A DNA stretch of 64,000 bases from Pseudoramibacter fermentans (lineage in GTDB: Bacteria; Bacillota; Clostridia; Eubacteriales; Eubacteriaceae). Position 1 is the first letter of the stretch. Every line of letters starts with the position of its first letter. Of the stretch, positions 53,805 through 61,965 are shown in pieces. The notes beneath the pieces are model-generated. The model was not told where the DNA came from and ran no database searches. It saw nothing but the letters and a program-made list of their open reading frames with translations. Both the position numbers and the translations under genes were made by a program. The stretch is from positions 186,001 to 250,000 of the forward strand of contig VOGB01000004.1 in the NCBI GenBank assembly GCA_009493725.1, read 5' to 3'.

Positions 53805-54659
53805 GTGGCAAGACCCACGAAATGCAGACGGATCTGCAGGCGGCCGGGCTGGGCGCGGTTTGCGCCGGACGGGGAAAGCCCCGAAGGCGAGATCGTGCTG
53901 ACCCTGGACGAATACGAGGCCATTCGGCTGATCGACCTTGAGGGCCGAACCCACGCCGAATGTGCGCAGCAGATGGGCATTTCCCGAACGACAGTGACGG
54001 AGATTTACGAGAGTGCCCGTCATAAAATCGCCGAGGCCATCGTCGGCGGCATGACGCTGACCATCGACGGCGGCCACGTCAAATTGTGCGACGGGACGGC
54101 CCTCGGCTGCTGCGGCCGGCCTCATTGTTGGAGAGCAGATACTCGGCTAATTAAAAAGATCAAGCGAAAGGAAGACAATCAGATGAGAATAGCGGTAACG
54201 TACGACAACGGCCAGATTTTTCAGCATTTCGGCCGGACGGAGGCCTTTAAGGTTTACGACGTCGAGGACGGCAGGATAGTCAACGCCCAGGTTGTGGGCA
54301 CCGGCGGACAGGGCCACGGCGCGCTGGCCGGGCTTTTGGCCCAGTTGGATGCGGACGTGCTGATCTGCGGCGGCATTGGCGGCGGCGCGCAGAACGCACT
54401 GGCCCAGATGGGGATTCAGCTTTACGGCGGCGTTTCAGGTGACGCGGACGCGGCGGTGGACGCTCTGATCAAGGGTGAGCTCAGCTACAATCCGGACGTG
54501 CACTGCGATCACCACGGCGAAGGCCACCAATGTGGGCATCATCACGGCGGTGGTGAGGGCCATCACTGCGGGCACCATCACCACGGCGGCGGTGAAGGCC
54601 ATCACTGTGGGCATCATCACCACCACGCTGACGGCGATGGTCACACCTGCTGCCACTGA
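53805..54659 (+). CDS. DUF134 DNA-binding domain fused to a NifX/NifB-type domain with His-rich tail
   Basis: The 284-residue frame starts at GTG 53805. Residues 1-115 are DUF134: an RxCRRICRRPGW-like start, EYEAIRLIDLEG, and a helix-turn-helix with GISRTTVTEIYESAR, plus a Cys-rich end (LGCCGRPHCW). Residues 127-235 are a dinitrogenase cofactor-type domain (IAVTYDNGQIFQHFGRTEAF, ICGGIGGGAQNAL) which binds iron-sulfur or molybdenum-iron clusters in relatives. The tail has three copies of a GEGHHCGHHHH-like unit. A ribosome site AAAGGAAG and ATG 54183 lie within the junction in frame, so the second domain can also be made alone. It likely senses a metal or cluster and controls its own operator. 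Confidence 0.88.
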   Translation: MARPTKCRRICRRPGWARFAPDGESPEGEIVLTLDEYEAIRLIDLEGRTHAECAQQMGISRTTVTEIYESARHKIAEAIVGGMTLTIDGGHVKLCDGTALGCCGRPHCWRADTRLIKKIKRKEDNQMRIAVTYDNGQIFQHFGRTEAFKVYDVEDGRIVNAQVVGTGGQGHGALAGLLAQLDADVLICGGIGGGAQNALAQMGIQLYGGVSGDADAAVDALIKGELSYNPDVHCDHHGEGHQCGHHHGGGEGHHCGHHHHGGGEGHHCGHHHHHADGDGHTCCH

Positions 54660-54669
54660 TACAGCGCAC

Positions 54670-54698
54670 AAGACAGCTCTGCGGGGCTGTCTTTTTTT
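54670..54698 (+). terminator. Terminator after the DUF134-NifX gene
   Basis: AGACAGC (54671-54677) pairs with GCTGTCT (54686-54692), then seven T. Confidence 0.85.
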
Positions 54699-54782
54699 GC
54701 GCCGTTTTTTCTTGAATTTTAAAATCAACTGTGATAGACTAGCCGGAAAATTTATACAAAACCGAAGAAGAGGCGAATAAAA

Positions 54783-55691
54783 ATGAAAAATATAAAGAAA
54801 ATCGGATGGATCGGGACGGGCGTCATGGGCGCGCCGATGGCCGGTCGGCTGATGGACGCGGGCTACACCCTGACGGTCTACAACAGAACCCAGGCCAAGG
54901 CGGAAGCGCTGATTCAAAAGGGCGCGCGCTGGGCGGACAGCCCGTCGGTATGCGCCGTGGGCCAGGACGTGGTCTTCACGATGGTTGGCTTCCCGAAGGA
55001 CGTCGAAGAAGTCTATTTCGGGACCGATGACGACGCGGGCGCGATCGCCGCGGCGGACGAGGGCACGATCTTCGTCGACATGACAACGACTCGGCCGAGC
55101 CTGTCGGTGAAAATTGCCGAAGCCGCAGGCAAGCGCGGCTGTGCGGCGGTGGACGCCCCGGTTTCCGGCGGGGATGTCGGCGCCCAGAACGGCACGCTGT
55201 CGATCATGGCCGGTGGAGACGCGGACGCGGTTGAAGCCGTCCGTCCGGTGCTCGCGCACCTGGGCACGCAGATTCTGCTGGAAGGCGGCCCGGGCACCGG
55301 CCAGCACACGAAGATGGCCAACCAGATCGCGCTGGCCGGCACGGTGACCGGCGTCTGCGAAGCGGTGAAATACGGCCAGACCGTCGGCCTCGACGTCGAC
55401 AAGATGCTCAAGAGCATCGGTGGCGGCGCGGCGGGCAGCTGGCAGATGACCAACCTCGGGCCGAAAATGGCGGCCGGCGATTTCGCGCCGGGCTTTTTCG
55501 TCAAGCATCTGATCAAGGACTTGTCCATTGCCAGCGACGAAGCGGAAGACCGGGAACTGCACCTCGAGGTGCTCAACACCGTGCTGTCGATGTACAAGGA
55601 TCTGCGCCGCCAGGGCATGGGCGAGCTCGGCACCCAGGCGATCATCGCCTATTACGACGCCAAGGGCGGGAAAGTGGATTTCGATGAATAA
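54783..55691 (+). CDS. 3-hydroxyisobutyrate/tartronate semialdehyde reductase family dehydrogenase
   Basis: The 302-residue protein belongs to the beta-hydroxyacid dehydrogenases. It has the Rossmann start IGWIGTGVMGAPMAGRL, the substrate motif DAPVSGGDVGAQNGTL, and the catalytic Lys in GTGQHTKMANQIAL. The closest functional groups are 2-hydroxy-3-oxopropionate reductase and 3-hydroxyisobutyrate dehydrogenase; which acid is used cannot be decided. The start ATG 54783 has GAAGAGGCG upstream. The next gene overlaps its stop by 8 bases. Confidence 0.9.
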   Translation: MKNIKKIGWIGTGVMGAPMAGRLMDAGYTLTVYNRTQAKAEALIQKGARWADSPSVCAVGQDVVFTMVGFPKDVEEVYFGTDDDAGAIAAADEGTIFVDMTTTRPSLSVKIAEAAGKRGCAAVDAPVSGGDVGAQNGTLSIMAGGDADAVEAVRPVLAHLGTQILLEGGPGTGQHTKMANQIALAGTVTGVCEAVKYGQTVGLDVDKMLKSIGGGAAGSWQMTNLGPKMAAGDFAPGFFVKHLIKDLSIASDEAEDRELHLEVLNTVLSMYKDLRRQGMGELGTQAIIAYYDAKGGKVDFDE

Positions 55692-55935
55692 GGAACAGCG
55701 CCGCCGCCTGCTCTTGATTTTCGGGCTGATCCTGGCGGCGATTCTCGTGCCGCTGATTCTCGGCATCGTCGGCATCGTCCTGATCCGCTCGACCAAGGTG
55801 CTCACGGTGCTCGTCGTCGTGCTGATTGCGGCGGCAGCCGTCATCGCCTGGCGGGGCGGCGTCGGCCGAAGCGACAGAGAGCGCGGCATTCGGCGCGAAG
55901 AAGAAAAAGAAAAGACAGACCACAACGGACGATAA
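55684..55935 (+). CDS. Small two-helix membrane protein, function unknown
   Basis: ATG 55684 lies inside the end of the dehydrogenase gene, and 83 residues follow. Two hydrophobic helices (about 10-32 and 37-55) are followed by a charged tail rich in Arg and Glu. No family is recognised. The overlap suggests translational coupling to the dehydrogenase, though no strong ribosome site is seen. Coding is supported mainly by the membrane-like pattern and position before a terminator. Confidence 0.6.
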   Translation: MNKEQRRRLLLIFGLILAAILVPLILGIVGIVLIRSTKVLTVLVVVLIAAAAVIAWRGGVGRSDRERGIRREEEKEKTDHNGR

Positions 55936-55944
55936 GTGTGCATA

Positions 55945-55977
55945 TCCGTCATCGGCAGGGCCGGTGGCGGATTTTTT
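55945..55977 (+). terminator. Terminator upstream of cooS
   Basis: TCCGTCATCGGC (55945-55956) pairs with GCCGGTGGCGGA (55960-55971) with two wobble pairs, then TTTTTT. Confidence 0.8.
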
Positions 55978-56019
55978 ATAATATTTGACATAAATTCAGG
56001 GTAAAAATTTAACAAGCGG

Positions 56020-56046
56020 TTGATTATCTCCCAGTCTTCCTATAAT
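56020..56046 (+). promoter_or_regulatory. Candidate promoter for cooS
   Basis: TATAAT (56041-56046) with TTGATT (56020-56025) at a short 15-base spacing. The gap 55978-56117 is AT-rich and holds nothing else I can identify. Confidence 0.45.
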
Positions 56047-56117
56047 ATATAAAACCAATAGGTTTAATAAATAGTTATTGCTACAGCTGAAAAACGACAA
56101 ACGAAGAGGAGAATCAC

Positions 56118-58235
56118 ATGAGTAAGCATCAACATCATCATCCGCACATTTTTGATCCGAAAAACGAGGCTGAATATTTAAAGGGCCATTCCCACGCCAA
56201 GGGAGACCACAGCCATCGTCCGATCATTTTATTCGATAAAAACGGAATTCCGAAGGTGGTGGATCACGAACACGATCACACGACGGACGCCGATTATCAG
56301 GACGACTACATGAAGGCCGTCGCGGCGTACAAGAAAACCTTCCCGGACAAGGCACGCCAGATGGAAGAAACGCCGGACCCGGCCGTTCGGGAAATGGTGC
56401 GCCGGATGGACGACCTCGGCATCGACTGCGTCTTTGACCGGTTCGACGCCCAGGAGCCCCAGTGCAATTTCGGCATCGCGGGGATCTGCTGCAAGAACTG
56501 CCTGATGGGGCCGTGCCGGATCACGCCGAAAGCGCCGAAGGGCGTCTGCGGCGCGGACGCGGACTTGATCGTCGCGCGCAACCTCTGCCGCATGGCCGCG
56601 GCCGGCGTCGCCCAGCACGGGATGCACGCCCGCGAAGTCATTTTGAATTTGATGTGGGCAGCGGAAGGCAAGCTCGACGTGCCGATCGAAGGGGAATACA
56701 AAATTAAGGCGACGGCGGAACAGTTCGGCATCAAGACGAAAAACCGTCAGCTGAAAAACATCACGATCGATCTCTGCAAGGTGCTCCTCGACGATTTGTC
56801 GACGCCTTATCCGGGCCAGTACAAGACGATCGCGGCCTGCGCGCCGCCGGAACGTCAGAAGGTCTGGCAGGATCTGGACATCATCCCGGTCAGCGCTTAC
56901 CACGAAGCCTTTGAATCCAACCACATCACCGGCGTCGGCGTCAACGGCGACTGGAAGAGCGTCATGCAGCAGATGCTGCGGGACGGCCTGGCCTTTACCT
57001 TCAGCACGGTGCTCGGGACGTCCATCGCGACGGACGGGCTGCTGGGCATCGGCGACCGCGCGACGGCGAAGGTCAACGTCGGAGCGTTAAAAAAGGATAC
57101 CGTCAACATCGCGGTCCACGGTCACCTGCCGATGCTGGTTCGGGAAATCGTGCGCACCGGTCAGACTCAGAAATTCATCGACAAGGCCAAGGCGGCCGGC
57201 GCCAAGGGCATCCAGTTCTACGGGATCTGCTGCTCCGGGCTTTCGGCCATGTACCGCTACGACGGGGTCATCCCGCTGTCCAACGCGATCAGCGCGGAAA
57301 TGGTCATCACCACCGGCGCTCTCGACCTTTGGGTGGCCGATGTCCAGGAAGTCTACCCGGCGATCATGGACGTGGCCCACTGCTTCAAGACGACGGTCGT
57401 CACGACCCACGATTCCGGCCGGCTCCCGGGCGCGGAACACATCGGCTACGACCATCATCACACCAATATCGCCGAAACGAAGGCCATTGCGGAAAAAATC
57501 GTCGACCGGGCGATCGAAAGCTTTAAGAACCGCAGAGACGTGCCGGTGTCGATCCCGAATTACGAAATCACGGCGGACGTCGGCTTCTCGGTGGAATATT
57601 TCCAGAAGGCCTTCGGCGGCCTGCAGGATTTGGTCGACGCGGTGAAGGACGGGACGATCCGCGGCATCGTCAACCTCGTCGGCTGCACGAACCCGAGAGT
57701 CGTCTACGAAAAGACGATCGTCGACTACACCGACGTGATGCTCAAGAACAACTTCCTGATCCTGACCAACGGCTGCGCGTCCTACCCGCTCATCAAGCTG
57801 GGCTACGCCCAGGCGGCGGATCAGGCGTGGGATAAATGCGGCGATTCGCTGAAGGGGTGGCTGAAGGCGCACAATCTGCCGCCGGTGCTCCACGTCGGCG
57901 AATGCATCGACAACGCCCGCTCGACCGCCTTCTTCGGCGGCATCGCCGGGGCGCTGGGCATTCCGATCAAGGATATGCCTTACGCCTTCGCGTCCCCGGA
58001 ATGGGCCAACGAAAAGGGCCTCGACGCGGCGCTGGCCTTCCGCCTGTTCGGCATCAGCTCCTACCACTGTGTCGAAGCGCCGATTTACGGCTCGAAGAAC
58101 GTAACCGAGTACCTGAAATACGGCTCGAAGGCGGATTTAGGGTCGGTCATGGTCGTCGACGCCGACCCGGTAGCCCTCGGTGAAAAATGCGTCCGCGACG
58201 TGGAGGCGAAACGTGAAGCGCTTGGCTGGGACTGA
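56118..58235 (+). CDS. cooS: Carbon monoxide dehydrogenase catalytic subunit, atypical, with His-rich N-terminal extension
   Basis: The 705-residue protein is a CooS-type Ni,Fe CO dehydrogenase. The B/D-cluster cysteines are all present (C116, C124, C125, C128, C133, C144 in PQCNFGIAGICCKNCLMGPC). Of the C-cluster ligands, the His of VHGHLP, the Cys of GICCSG, LVGCTNP, TNGCAS and GECIDN are present, but the one in DVQCxxP reads DVQEVYP, giving Glu411. The lysine of NEKG is kept. The first 77 or so residues are extra, with clusters HQHHHPH, HSHAKGDHSH and DHEHDH, likely binding nickel. No cooC, cooF or acs gene is adjacent. The transporter gene overlaps its end. CO oxidation is possible but unproven. 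Confidence 0.9.
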   Translation: MSKHQHHHPHIFDPKNEAEYLKGHSHAKGDHSHRPIILFDKNGIPKVVDHEHDHTTDADYQDDYMKAVAAYKKTFPDKARQMEETPDPAVREMVRRMDDLGIDCVFDRFDAQEPQCNFGIAGICCKNCLMGPCRITPKAPKGVCGADADLIVARNLCRMAAAGVAQHGMHAREVILNLMWAAEGKLDVPIEGEYKIKATAEQFGIKTKNRQLKNITIDLCKVLLDDLSTPYPGQYKTIAACAPPERQKVWQDLDIIPVSAYHEAFESNHITGVGVNGDWKSVMQQMLRDGLAFTFSTVLGTSIATDGLLGIGDRATAKVNVGALKKDTVNIAVHGHLPMLVREIVRTGQTQKFIDKAKAAGAKGIQFYGICCSGLSAMYRYDGVIPLSNAISAEMVITTGALDLWVADVQEVYPAIMDVAHCFKTTVVTTHDSGRLPGAEHIGYDHHHTNIAETKAIAEKIVDRAIESFKNRRDVPVSIPNYEITADVGFSVEYFQKAFGGLQDLVDAVKDGTIRGIVNLVGCTNPRVVYEKTIVDYTDVMLKNNFLILTNGCASYPLIKLGYAQAADQAWDKCGDSLKGWLKAHNLPPVLHVGECIDNARSTAFFGGIAGALGIPIKDMPYAFASPEWANEKGLDAALAFRLFGISSYHCVEAPIYGSKNVTEYLKYGSKADLGSVMVVDADPVALGEKCVRDVEAKREALGWD

Positions 58236-59199
58236 GGGGCTTTCCATTGAACGGCCGGCCCAGGCGGCGGGGCTCGCCGCCAAGGCCGTCGTCGGGCGGG
58301 TGCCGATCAATTTAAGCGGCGTCATGCTCGCGGCCTTCGCCCTCGGCAACCTCCTTCAGAGCTTCGGCGAGGGCTGGCGGATTGCCTGCGGCGCCGCGGC
58401 GGGCTTCATGCTGGTGCTTTTACTGCTCAAGATGATCTTGTTTTCCCGGGCGCTGGTAGAAGATTTAAATCAGCCGGTGACGGCCGGGGTGGCCGGCACT
58501 TTCACGATGGGGCTGATGTTTTGCGCGGTCTATCTGACCCAATATTTCGGCGCCGCGTCCTTCGGGCTGTGGCTCTGGCAGACCGCGGTCGGCCTGCACG
58601 CGGTGCTGATGATTTACTACGTCTTCTGGTTCATCCGCCGGTTCAAGCTCGAACAGATTTACACGGTGTGCTTCATCGTGTTCGTCGGCTTCGCCGCGGC
58701 CGGCGTCACGGCGCCGGTGTTTGGCTATCAGGCGTCGGTGGGCACCTTCGCGTTTTGGTTCGGGCTTTGTGCCTTCGCCGTGCTGTTTGGCGTCGTCACG
58801 GTGCGGATGATCAAGTACAAGCCGGCTCAGCCGCTGAAGCCCCTGACGGCGATTTACACGGCGCCGCTGTCGCTGTGTATCGTGGCTTACATCCAGTCCG
58901 TCGCGGCCAAGAACCTGACGCTACTCCTCGTCCTGCTGGTGATCGCCAGTGCGATTTACGTCTTCGCCTTGGCCTGCGCGCTGCGCTGCCTGGCGCATCC
59001 CTTTTACCCGAGCTGGGCGGGGATGACCTTCCCCTTTGTGATCTCGGCCAACGCGCTCAAGCAGAGCGCGGCCTGGGCCGCCGCCTCGGGGCACCCGCTG
59101 CCCCTCGCGCCGGCCGTGATGATCGAGATCGTGGTGGCCGGCTTCTTCGTCGTCTGCGTCGCCGTGCGCTACATGATGCACATTTTCGCCGATAAATAA
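58213..59199 (+). CDS. TDT (TehA/SLAC1)-family membrane transporter
   Basis: The 328-residue protein has about ten membrane helices and matches the tellurite-resistance/dicarboxylate transporter fold. Segments such as NLSGVMLAAFALGNLLQ near the start and HPFYPSWAGMTFPFVI near the end are typical of the family. GTG 58213 with GTGGAGG at 58200-58206 is the best start; it lies inside cooS with a 23-base overlap, so the two are coupled. It may carry a small anion such as a carboxylate. Why it is linked to a CO dehydrogenase is unclear. Confidence 0.85.
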   Translation: MKRLAGTEGLSIERPAQAAGLAAKAVVGRVPINLSGVMLAAFALGNLLQSFGEGWRIACGAAAGFMLVLLLLKMILFSRALVEDLNQPVTAGVAGTFTMGLMFCAVYLTQYFGAASFGLWLWQTAVGLHAVLMIYYVFWFIRRFKLEQIYTVCFIVFVGFAAAGVTAPVFGYQASVGTFAFWFGLCAFAVLFGVVTVRMIKYKPAQPLKPLTAIYTAPLSLCIVAYIQSVAAKNLTLLLVLLVIASAIYVFALACALRCLAHPFYPSWAGMTFPFVISANALKQSAAWAAASGHPLPLAPAVMIEIVVAGFFVVCVAVRYMMHIFADK

Positions 59200-59205
59200 C
59201 GGCGC

Positions 59206-59233
59206 TCCCGCTGATTTTTCAGCGGGATTTTTT
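59206..59233 (+). terminator. Terminator after the TDT transporter gene
   Basis: TCCCGCTGA (59206-59214), loop TTTT, TCAGCGGGA (59219-59227), followed by TTTTTT. Confidence 0.9.
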
Positions 59234-59314
59234 ATTGATTTTTATTTTAAAAGACGGGTGAGGCCAGCCCGCAATTTTGAAATCGTCTTAATATCAAATC
59301 CAAGGCGCAAAGCG

Positions 59315-59343
59315 TTGCGCTTTCCCGCGGTTTTGGATATACT
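59315..59343 (+). promoter_or_regulatory. Promoter of the GNAT gene
   Basis: TTGCGC (59315-59320), 17-base spacer, TATACT (59338-59343). Confidence 0.65.
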
Positions 59344-59454
59344 AAGGCCAATATTTCAATACGACTAATAAAACGACCAAAAGATCCCAAGGGATCTAGA
59401 AAGAGAAGCACAAGCATGATGCACGCAGCAAACACAGAACCGGAGGCAGCCCAG

Positions 59455-59946
59455 ATGAAGATTCGACGCTTTCGCACAGAGGACGAGCCCGCCATTTTAT
59501 CGATTTTGAACCAGTCGATCGTCGAACGCAAGGTGACGGCGCAGCTGACGCCGGCCACGATGGAAGCGCGCCGCGGCTGGTTCGCGATGCACAGCGCGAG
59601 ACGCTACCCGATTTTCGTCGCCGAAGAAGGCGGGGACGTCCTCGGCTGGATGGCGGTGACGCCCTACCGCGGCGGCCGCGAAGGTTTTTCCAAGACCTGC
59701 GAGCTCAGCTATTACCTCGACCGAAACTGCCGCCACCAGGGCATCGGCTCGAAGCTGATGGCCCACGCTTTAGACGAATGCCGCAAGCTGGGGTACCGCC
59801 ACGTCCTGCTGATCATCTTCGAACACAATCAGCCCTCCCAGGGCCTCGCCCGCAAATTCGGGTTTACGGTCTGGGGACGGTTCCCGAATATCGTCGATAT
59901 CGACGACCACATTCAGGACTGTCTGCAGATGGGCCGGGATCTGTAA
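59455..59946 (+). CDS. GNAT-family N-acetyltransferase, phosphinothricin acetyltransferase-like
   Basis: The 163-residue enzyme transfers an acetyl group from acetyl-CoA to an amine. Motif A is CRHQGIGSKLMAHALDEC, with the Q/RxxGxG core, and the N-terminal IRRFRTEDEPAILSILNQ plus FGFTVWGRFPN match the Pat/Bar-like subgroup. ATG 59455 is preferred over 59416 because GGAGGC lies seven bases before it, which also starts the protein at the conserved MKIR. The real substrate could be an amino acid or a toxic analogue. It stands alone between two promoters. Confidence 0.9.
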   Translation: MKIRRFRTEDEPAILSILNQSIVERKVTAQLTPATMEARRGWFAMHSARRYPIFVAEEGGDVLGWMAVTPYRGGREGFSKTCELSYYLDRNCRHQGIGSKLMAHALDECRKLGYRHVLLIIFEHNQPSQGLARKFGFTVWGRFPNIVDIDDHIQDCLQMGRDL

Positions 59947-59962
59947 AAAATGCAAAAAAGGC

Positions 59963-59991
59963 TTGATTTTTCGGGCCTGCGTTGCTATAAT
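59963..59991 (+). promoter_or_regulatory. Promoter of the rpmG-secE-nusG operon
   Basis: TTGATT (59963-59968), 17-base spacer and perfect TATAAT (59986-59991). Confidence 0.85.
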
Positions 59992-60000
59992 GAATTCCAT

Positions 60001-60021
60001 AAAGGCTTTCCGCCTTTTTTT
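60001..60021 (+). terminator. Short hairpin with T-run at the start of the rpmG leader
   Basis: AAAGGC (60001-60006) pairs with GCCTTT (60012-60017) followed by more T. It lies right at the expected transcription start of the rpmG promoter, so it more likely terminates the GNAT transcript than the rpmG one. Confidence 0.5.
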
Positions 60022-60085
60022 ATTGTGGGCGAAAAGCTAAATCCTACGAAAAAACAAGAGTCAAACCATACATGGAGGTCATCTG

Positions 60086-60235
60086 ATGAGAACCAAAGTT
60101 ACATTAGCCTGTACAGAATGCAAGCAGCGCAATTACGATACGATGAAGAACAAAAAGAACAATCCGGACCGCATCGAATTGAAGAAATACTGCCCGTTCT
60201 GCAAGAAACACACGTTACACAAGGAAACACGCTAA
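60086..60235 (+). CDS. rpmG: 50S ribosomal protein L33
   Basis: A 49-residue protein with start MRTKVTLACTECKQRNY and end YCPFCKKHTLHKETR. Two CxxC pairs form the zinc ribbon of the zinc-containing L33 type. Its length and place upstream of secE are standard in Firmicutes. GGAGGT at 60074-60079 precedes the ATG. It is expressed from the promoter at 59963-59991. Confidence 0.96.
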   Translation: MRTKVTLACTECKQRNYDTMKNKKNNPDRIELKKYCPFCKKHTLHKETR

Positions 60236-60262
60236 TTTCGCGTAACCGAGAGCACGCAGATT

Positions 60263-60760
60263 ATGGCGAAAAAGAAAAAGAACAGACAGGAACGCCGGGC
60301 TGAGGAAGCCCGCCGGGCCGAACTGGCGCAAAAGGCAGAAGCCAAAGCTGCAGAAAAACAAGAAGCGAAGATGGAAGTCGCCCGCGCCCGCGCGATGCAG
60401 CGCGAAACCGGGAAGAAGGTTGAAGGTGCTGAAACCGGCACCGAACCGGTGAAGGCGAAGGATCCGAAGTCGACACAATACGACGAAAAGGCCGTCGCGA
60501 AGGCTTCTAAGGAAAAACGCGCAGCTAAAAAAGCGGCTGCCAAAAAGGAAAAGAAGCAGAAGAAACCCGGTTTCTTCAGAAGAATCGGGATCTTTTTCGG
60601 CGAAGTCGGCGTCGAATTGCGCAAGGTCAACTGGTTAACCCGGGATGAACTGGCGCGTTCAAGCGGCGTGGTCTTCGGCATCGTCGCGGTTTTCACCCTG
60701 CTGACCTGGCTGGTCGACAGCGGTTTCGGCGCACTGGCCGCATTTTTCCTGGGTCGATAA
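60263..60760 (+). CDS. secE: Preprotein translocase subunit SecE with long charged N-terminal extension
   Basis: The last 60 residues are a typical SecE: an amphipathic helix with GEVGVELRKVNWLTRDEL and one membrane helix. SecE stabilises SecY in the export channel. The preceding 105 residues are unusual, Ala/Lys/Glu-rich and probably helical or disordered, against about 60-75 residues in total for most Gram-positive SecE. No strong ribosome site precedes ATG 60263; internal starts are possible but also lack good sites. nusG follows after 18 bases. Confidence 0.9.
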   Translation: MAKKKKNRQERRAEEARRAELAQKAEAKAAEKQEAKMEVARARAMQRETGKKVEGAETGTEPVKAKDPKSTQYDEKAVAKASKEKRAAKKAAAKKEKKQKKPGFFRRIGIFFGEVGVELRKVNWLTRDELARSSGVVFGIVAVFTLLTWLVDSGFGALAAFFLGR

Positions 60761-60778
60761 CCCAGAGGGAGGCAACAG

Positions 60779-61315
60779 ATGGAATACGAAAACGCAGATC
60801 AGCCGCAGTGGTATGTTGCCCATACCTATTCGGGATACGAAAACAAGGTCAAGGACAGCATCGAAGCGGCCGTCGAACACCGCAACATGCAGGACGTGAT
60901 CTTCGAAGTGCAGGTGCCGGTGCAGGACGTCATCGAACAGAAGGACGGGAAAAAGGTCGTCAAGGAAAAGAAGCTTTTCCCAGGCTACGTGATCGTCAAA
61001 ATGTTCATGACCGACGAATCCTGGTACGTGGTGCGCAACACCCGTGGGGTGACCGGCTTTGTCGGCCCCGCGTCCAAGCCCGTGCCGCTGTCTGAAGAAG
61101 AACTGAGAAAGCTCGGCATCCGCCGCACCACCTACAAGGTCGATTTCGAAGTCGGCGACAAGGTGAAGGTGCTGTCCGGGCCCTTTGAAAACTGTGCCGG
61201 CGAGGTCACGGACATCAACGCCGAACAGGGCCGGCTCACAGCCACCCTGGAAATGTTCGGACGGGAAACCCCGACCGAGCTGGAATTCGACCAGGTCGAA
61301 AAAATCAACGCATAA
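60779..61315 (+). CDS. nusG: Transcription termination/antitermination factor NusG
   Basis: The 178-residue protein binds RNA polymerase and affects pausing and termination. The NGN domain begins WYVAHTYSGYENKVK and includes KKLFPGYVIVKM; the C-terminal KOW domain contains VGDKVKVLSGPFENCAGEV. Size and position between secE and rplK are canonical. GGGAGGC precedes the ATG. Confidence 0.97.
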   Translation: MEYENADQPQWYVAHTYSGYENKVKDSIEAAVEHRNMQDVIFEVQVPVQDVIEQKDGKKVVKEKKLFPGYVIVKMFMTDESWYVVRNTRGVTGFVGPASKPVPLSEEELRKLGIRRTTYKVDFEVGDKVKVLSGPFENCAGEVTDINAEQGRLTATLEMFGRETPTELEFDQVEKINA

Positions 61316-61340
61316 ACTATTATTGTTACTACGCTTTATT

Positions 61341-61363
61341 CGCTCTGATTACTCAGGGCGTTT
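61341..61363 (+). terminator. Weak hairpin after nusG
   Basis: CGCTCTGA (61341-61348) pairs with TCAGGGCG (61353-61360) with one wobble pair, followed by TTTAAAT. It could partly separate secE-nusG from rplK-rplA. The rest of the 137-base gap shows no clear feature. Confidence 0.45.
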
Positions 61364-61452
61364 AAATATAAAATCACTTAAGGGAATCCATTCTTCAACC
61401 TTACACATTTTGACCGATCGCAAAGGATCGAGACTAAAGAGGAGGTGTCACT

Positions 61453-61878
61453 ATGGCTAAAAAAGTAATCGGACTGATTAAACTTCAGATCCCGGCAGGC
61501 AAAGCGTCTCCAGCGCCGCCAGTTGGGCCGGCTTTAGGCCAGCACGGTGTCAATATTATGGGCTTCTGTAAAGAATTCAACGCGAAAACAGCGGATCAGG
61601 CAGGGATGATCATTCCTGTTGTCATCACCGTTTTCCAGGATCATTCTTTCACGTTCATTACCAAAACACCGCCAGCAGCCGTTTTGCTTAAGAAAGCGGC
61701 AGGCATCGACAAAGCATCCGGCGAACCGAACAAGAACGAGGTCGCTTCCGTGACCATGGATCAGGTTCGTGAAATCGCGCAGACGAAAATGCCAGACCTG
61801 AATGCTGCTGATTTAGACGCAGCGGCCAGCATGGTAGCCGGAACTGCACGTTCTATGGGCATCACTGTCGAAGAATAA
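61453..61878 (+). CDS. rplK: 50S ribosomal protein L11
   Basis: The 141-residue protein is part of the GTPase-associated centre. It has the N-terminal LIKLQIPAGKASPAPPVGPA with the proline-rich segment, and the C-terminal rRNA-binding KNEVASVTMDQVREIAQ. Length is standard. GAGGAGGTG precedes the ATG. The gene lies between nusG and rplA as usual. Confidence 0.98.
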   Translation: MAKKVIGLIKLQIPAGKASPAPPVGPALGQHGVNIMGFCKEFNAKTADQAGMIIPVVITVFQDHSFTFITKTPPAAVLLKKAAGIDKASGEPNKNEVASVTMDQVREIAQTKMPDLNAADLDAAASMVAGTARSMGITVEE

Positions 61879-61965
61879 CGATAGATAAAATTAATTTATA
61901 AACATTATTTTTGAAGAAGAACCTTAAGTGGGAGGATTCAATCCGTTATGACCACAGGAGGAAAG

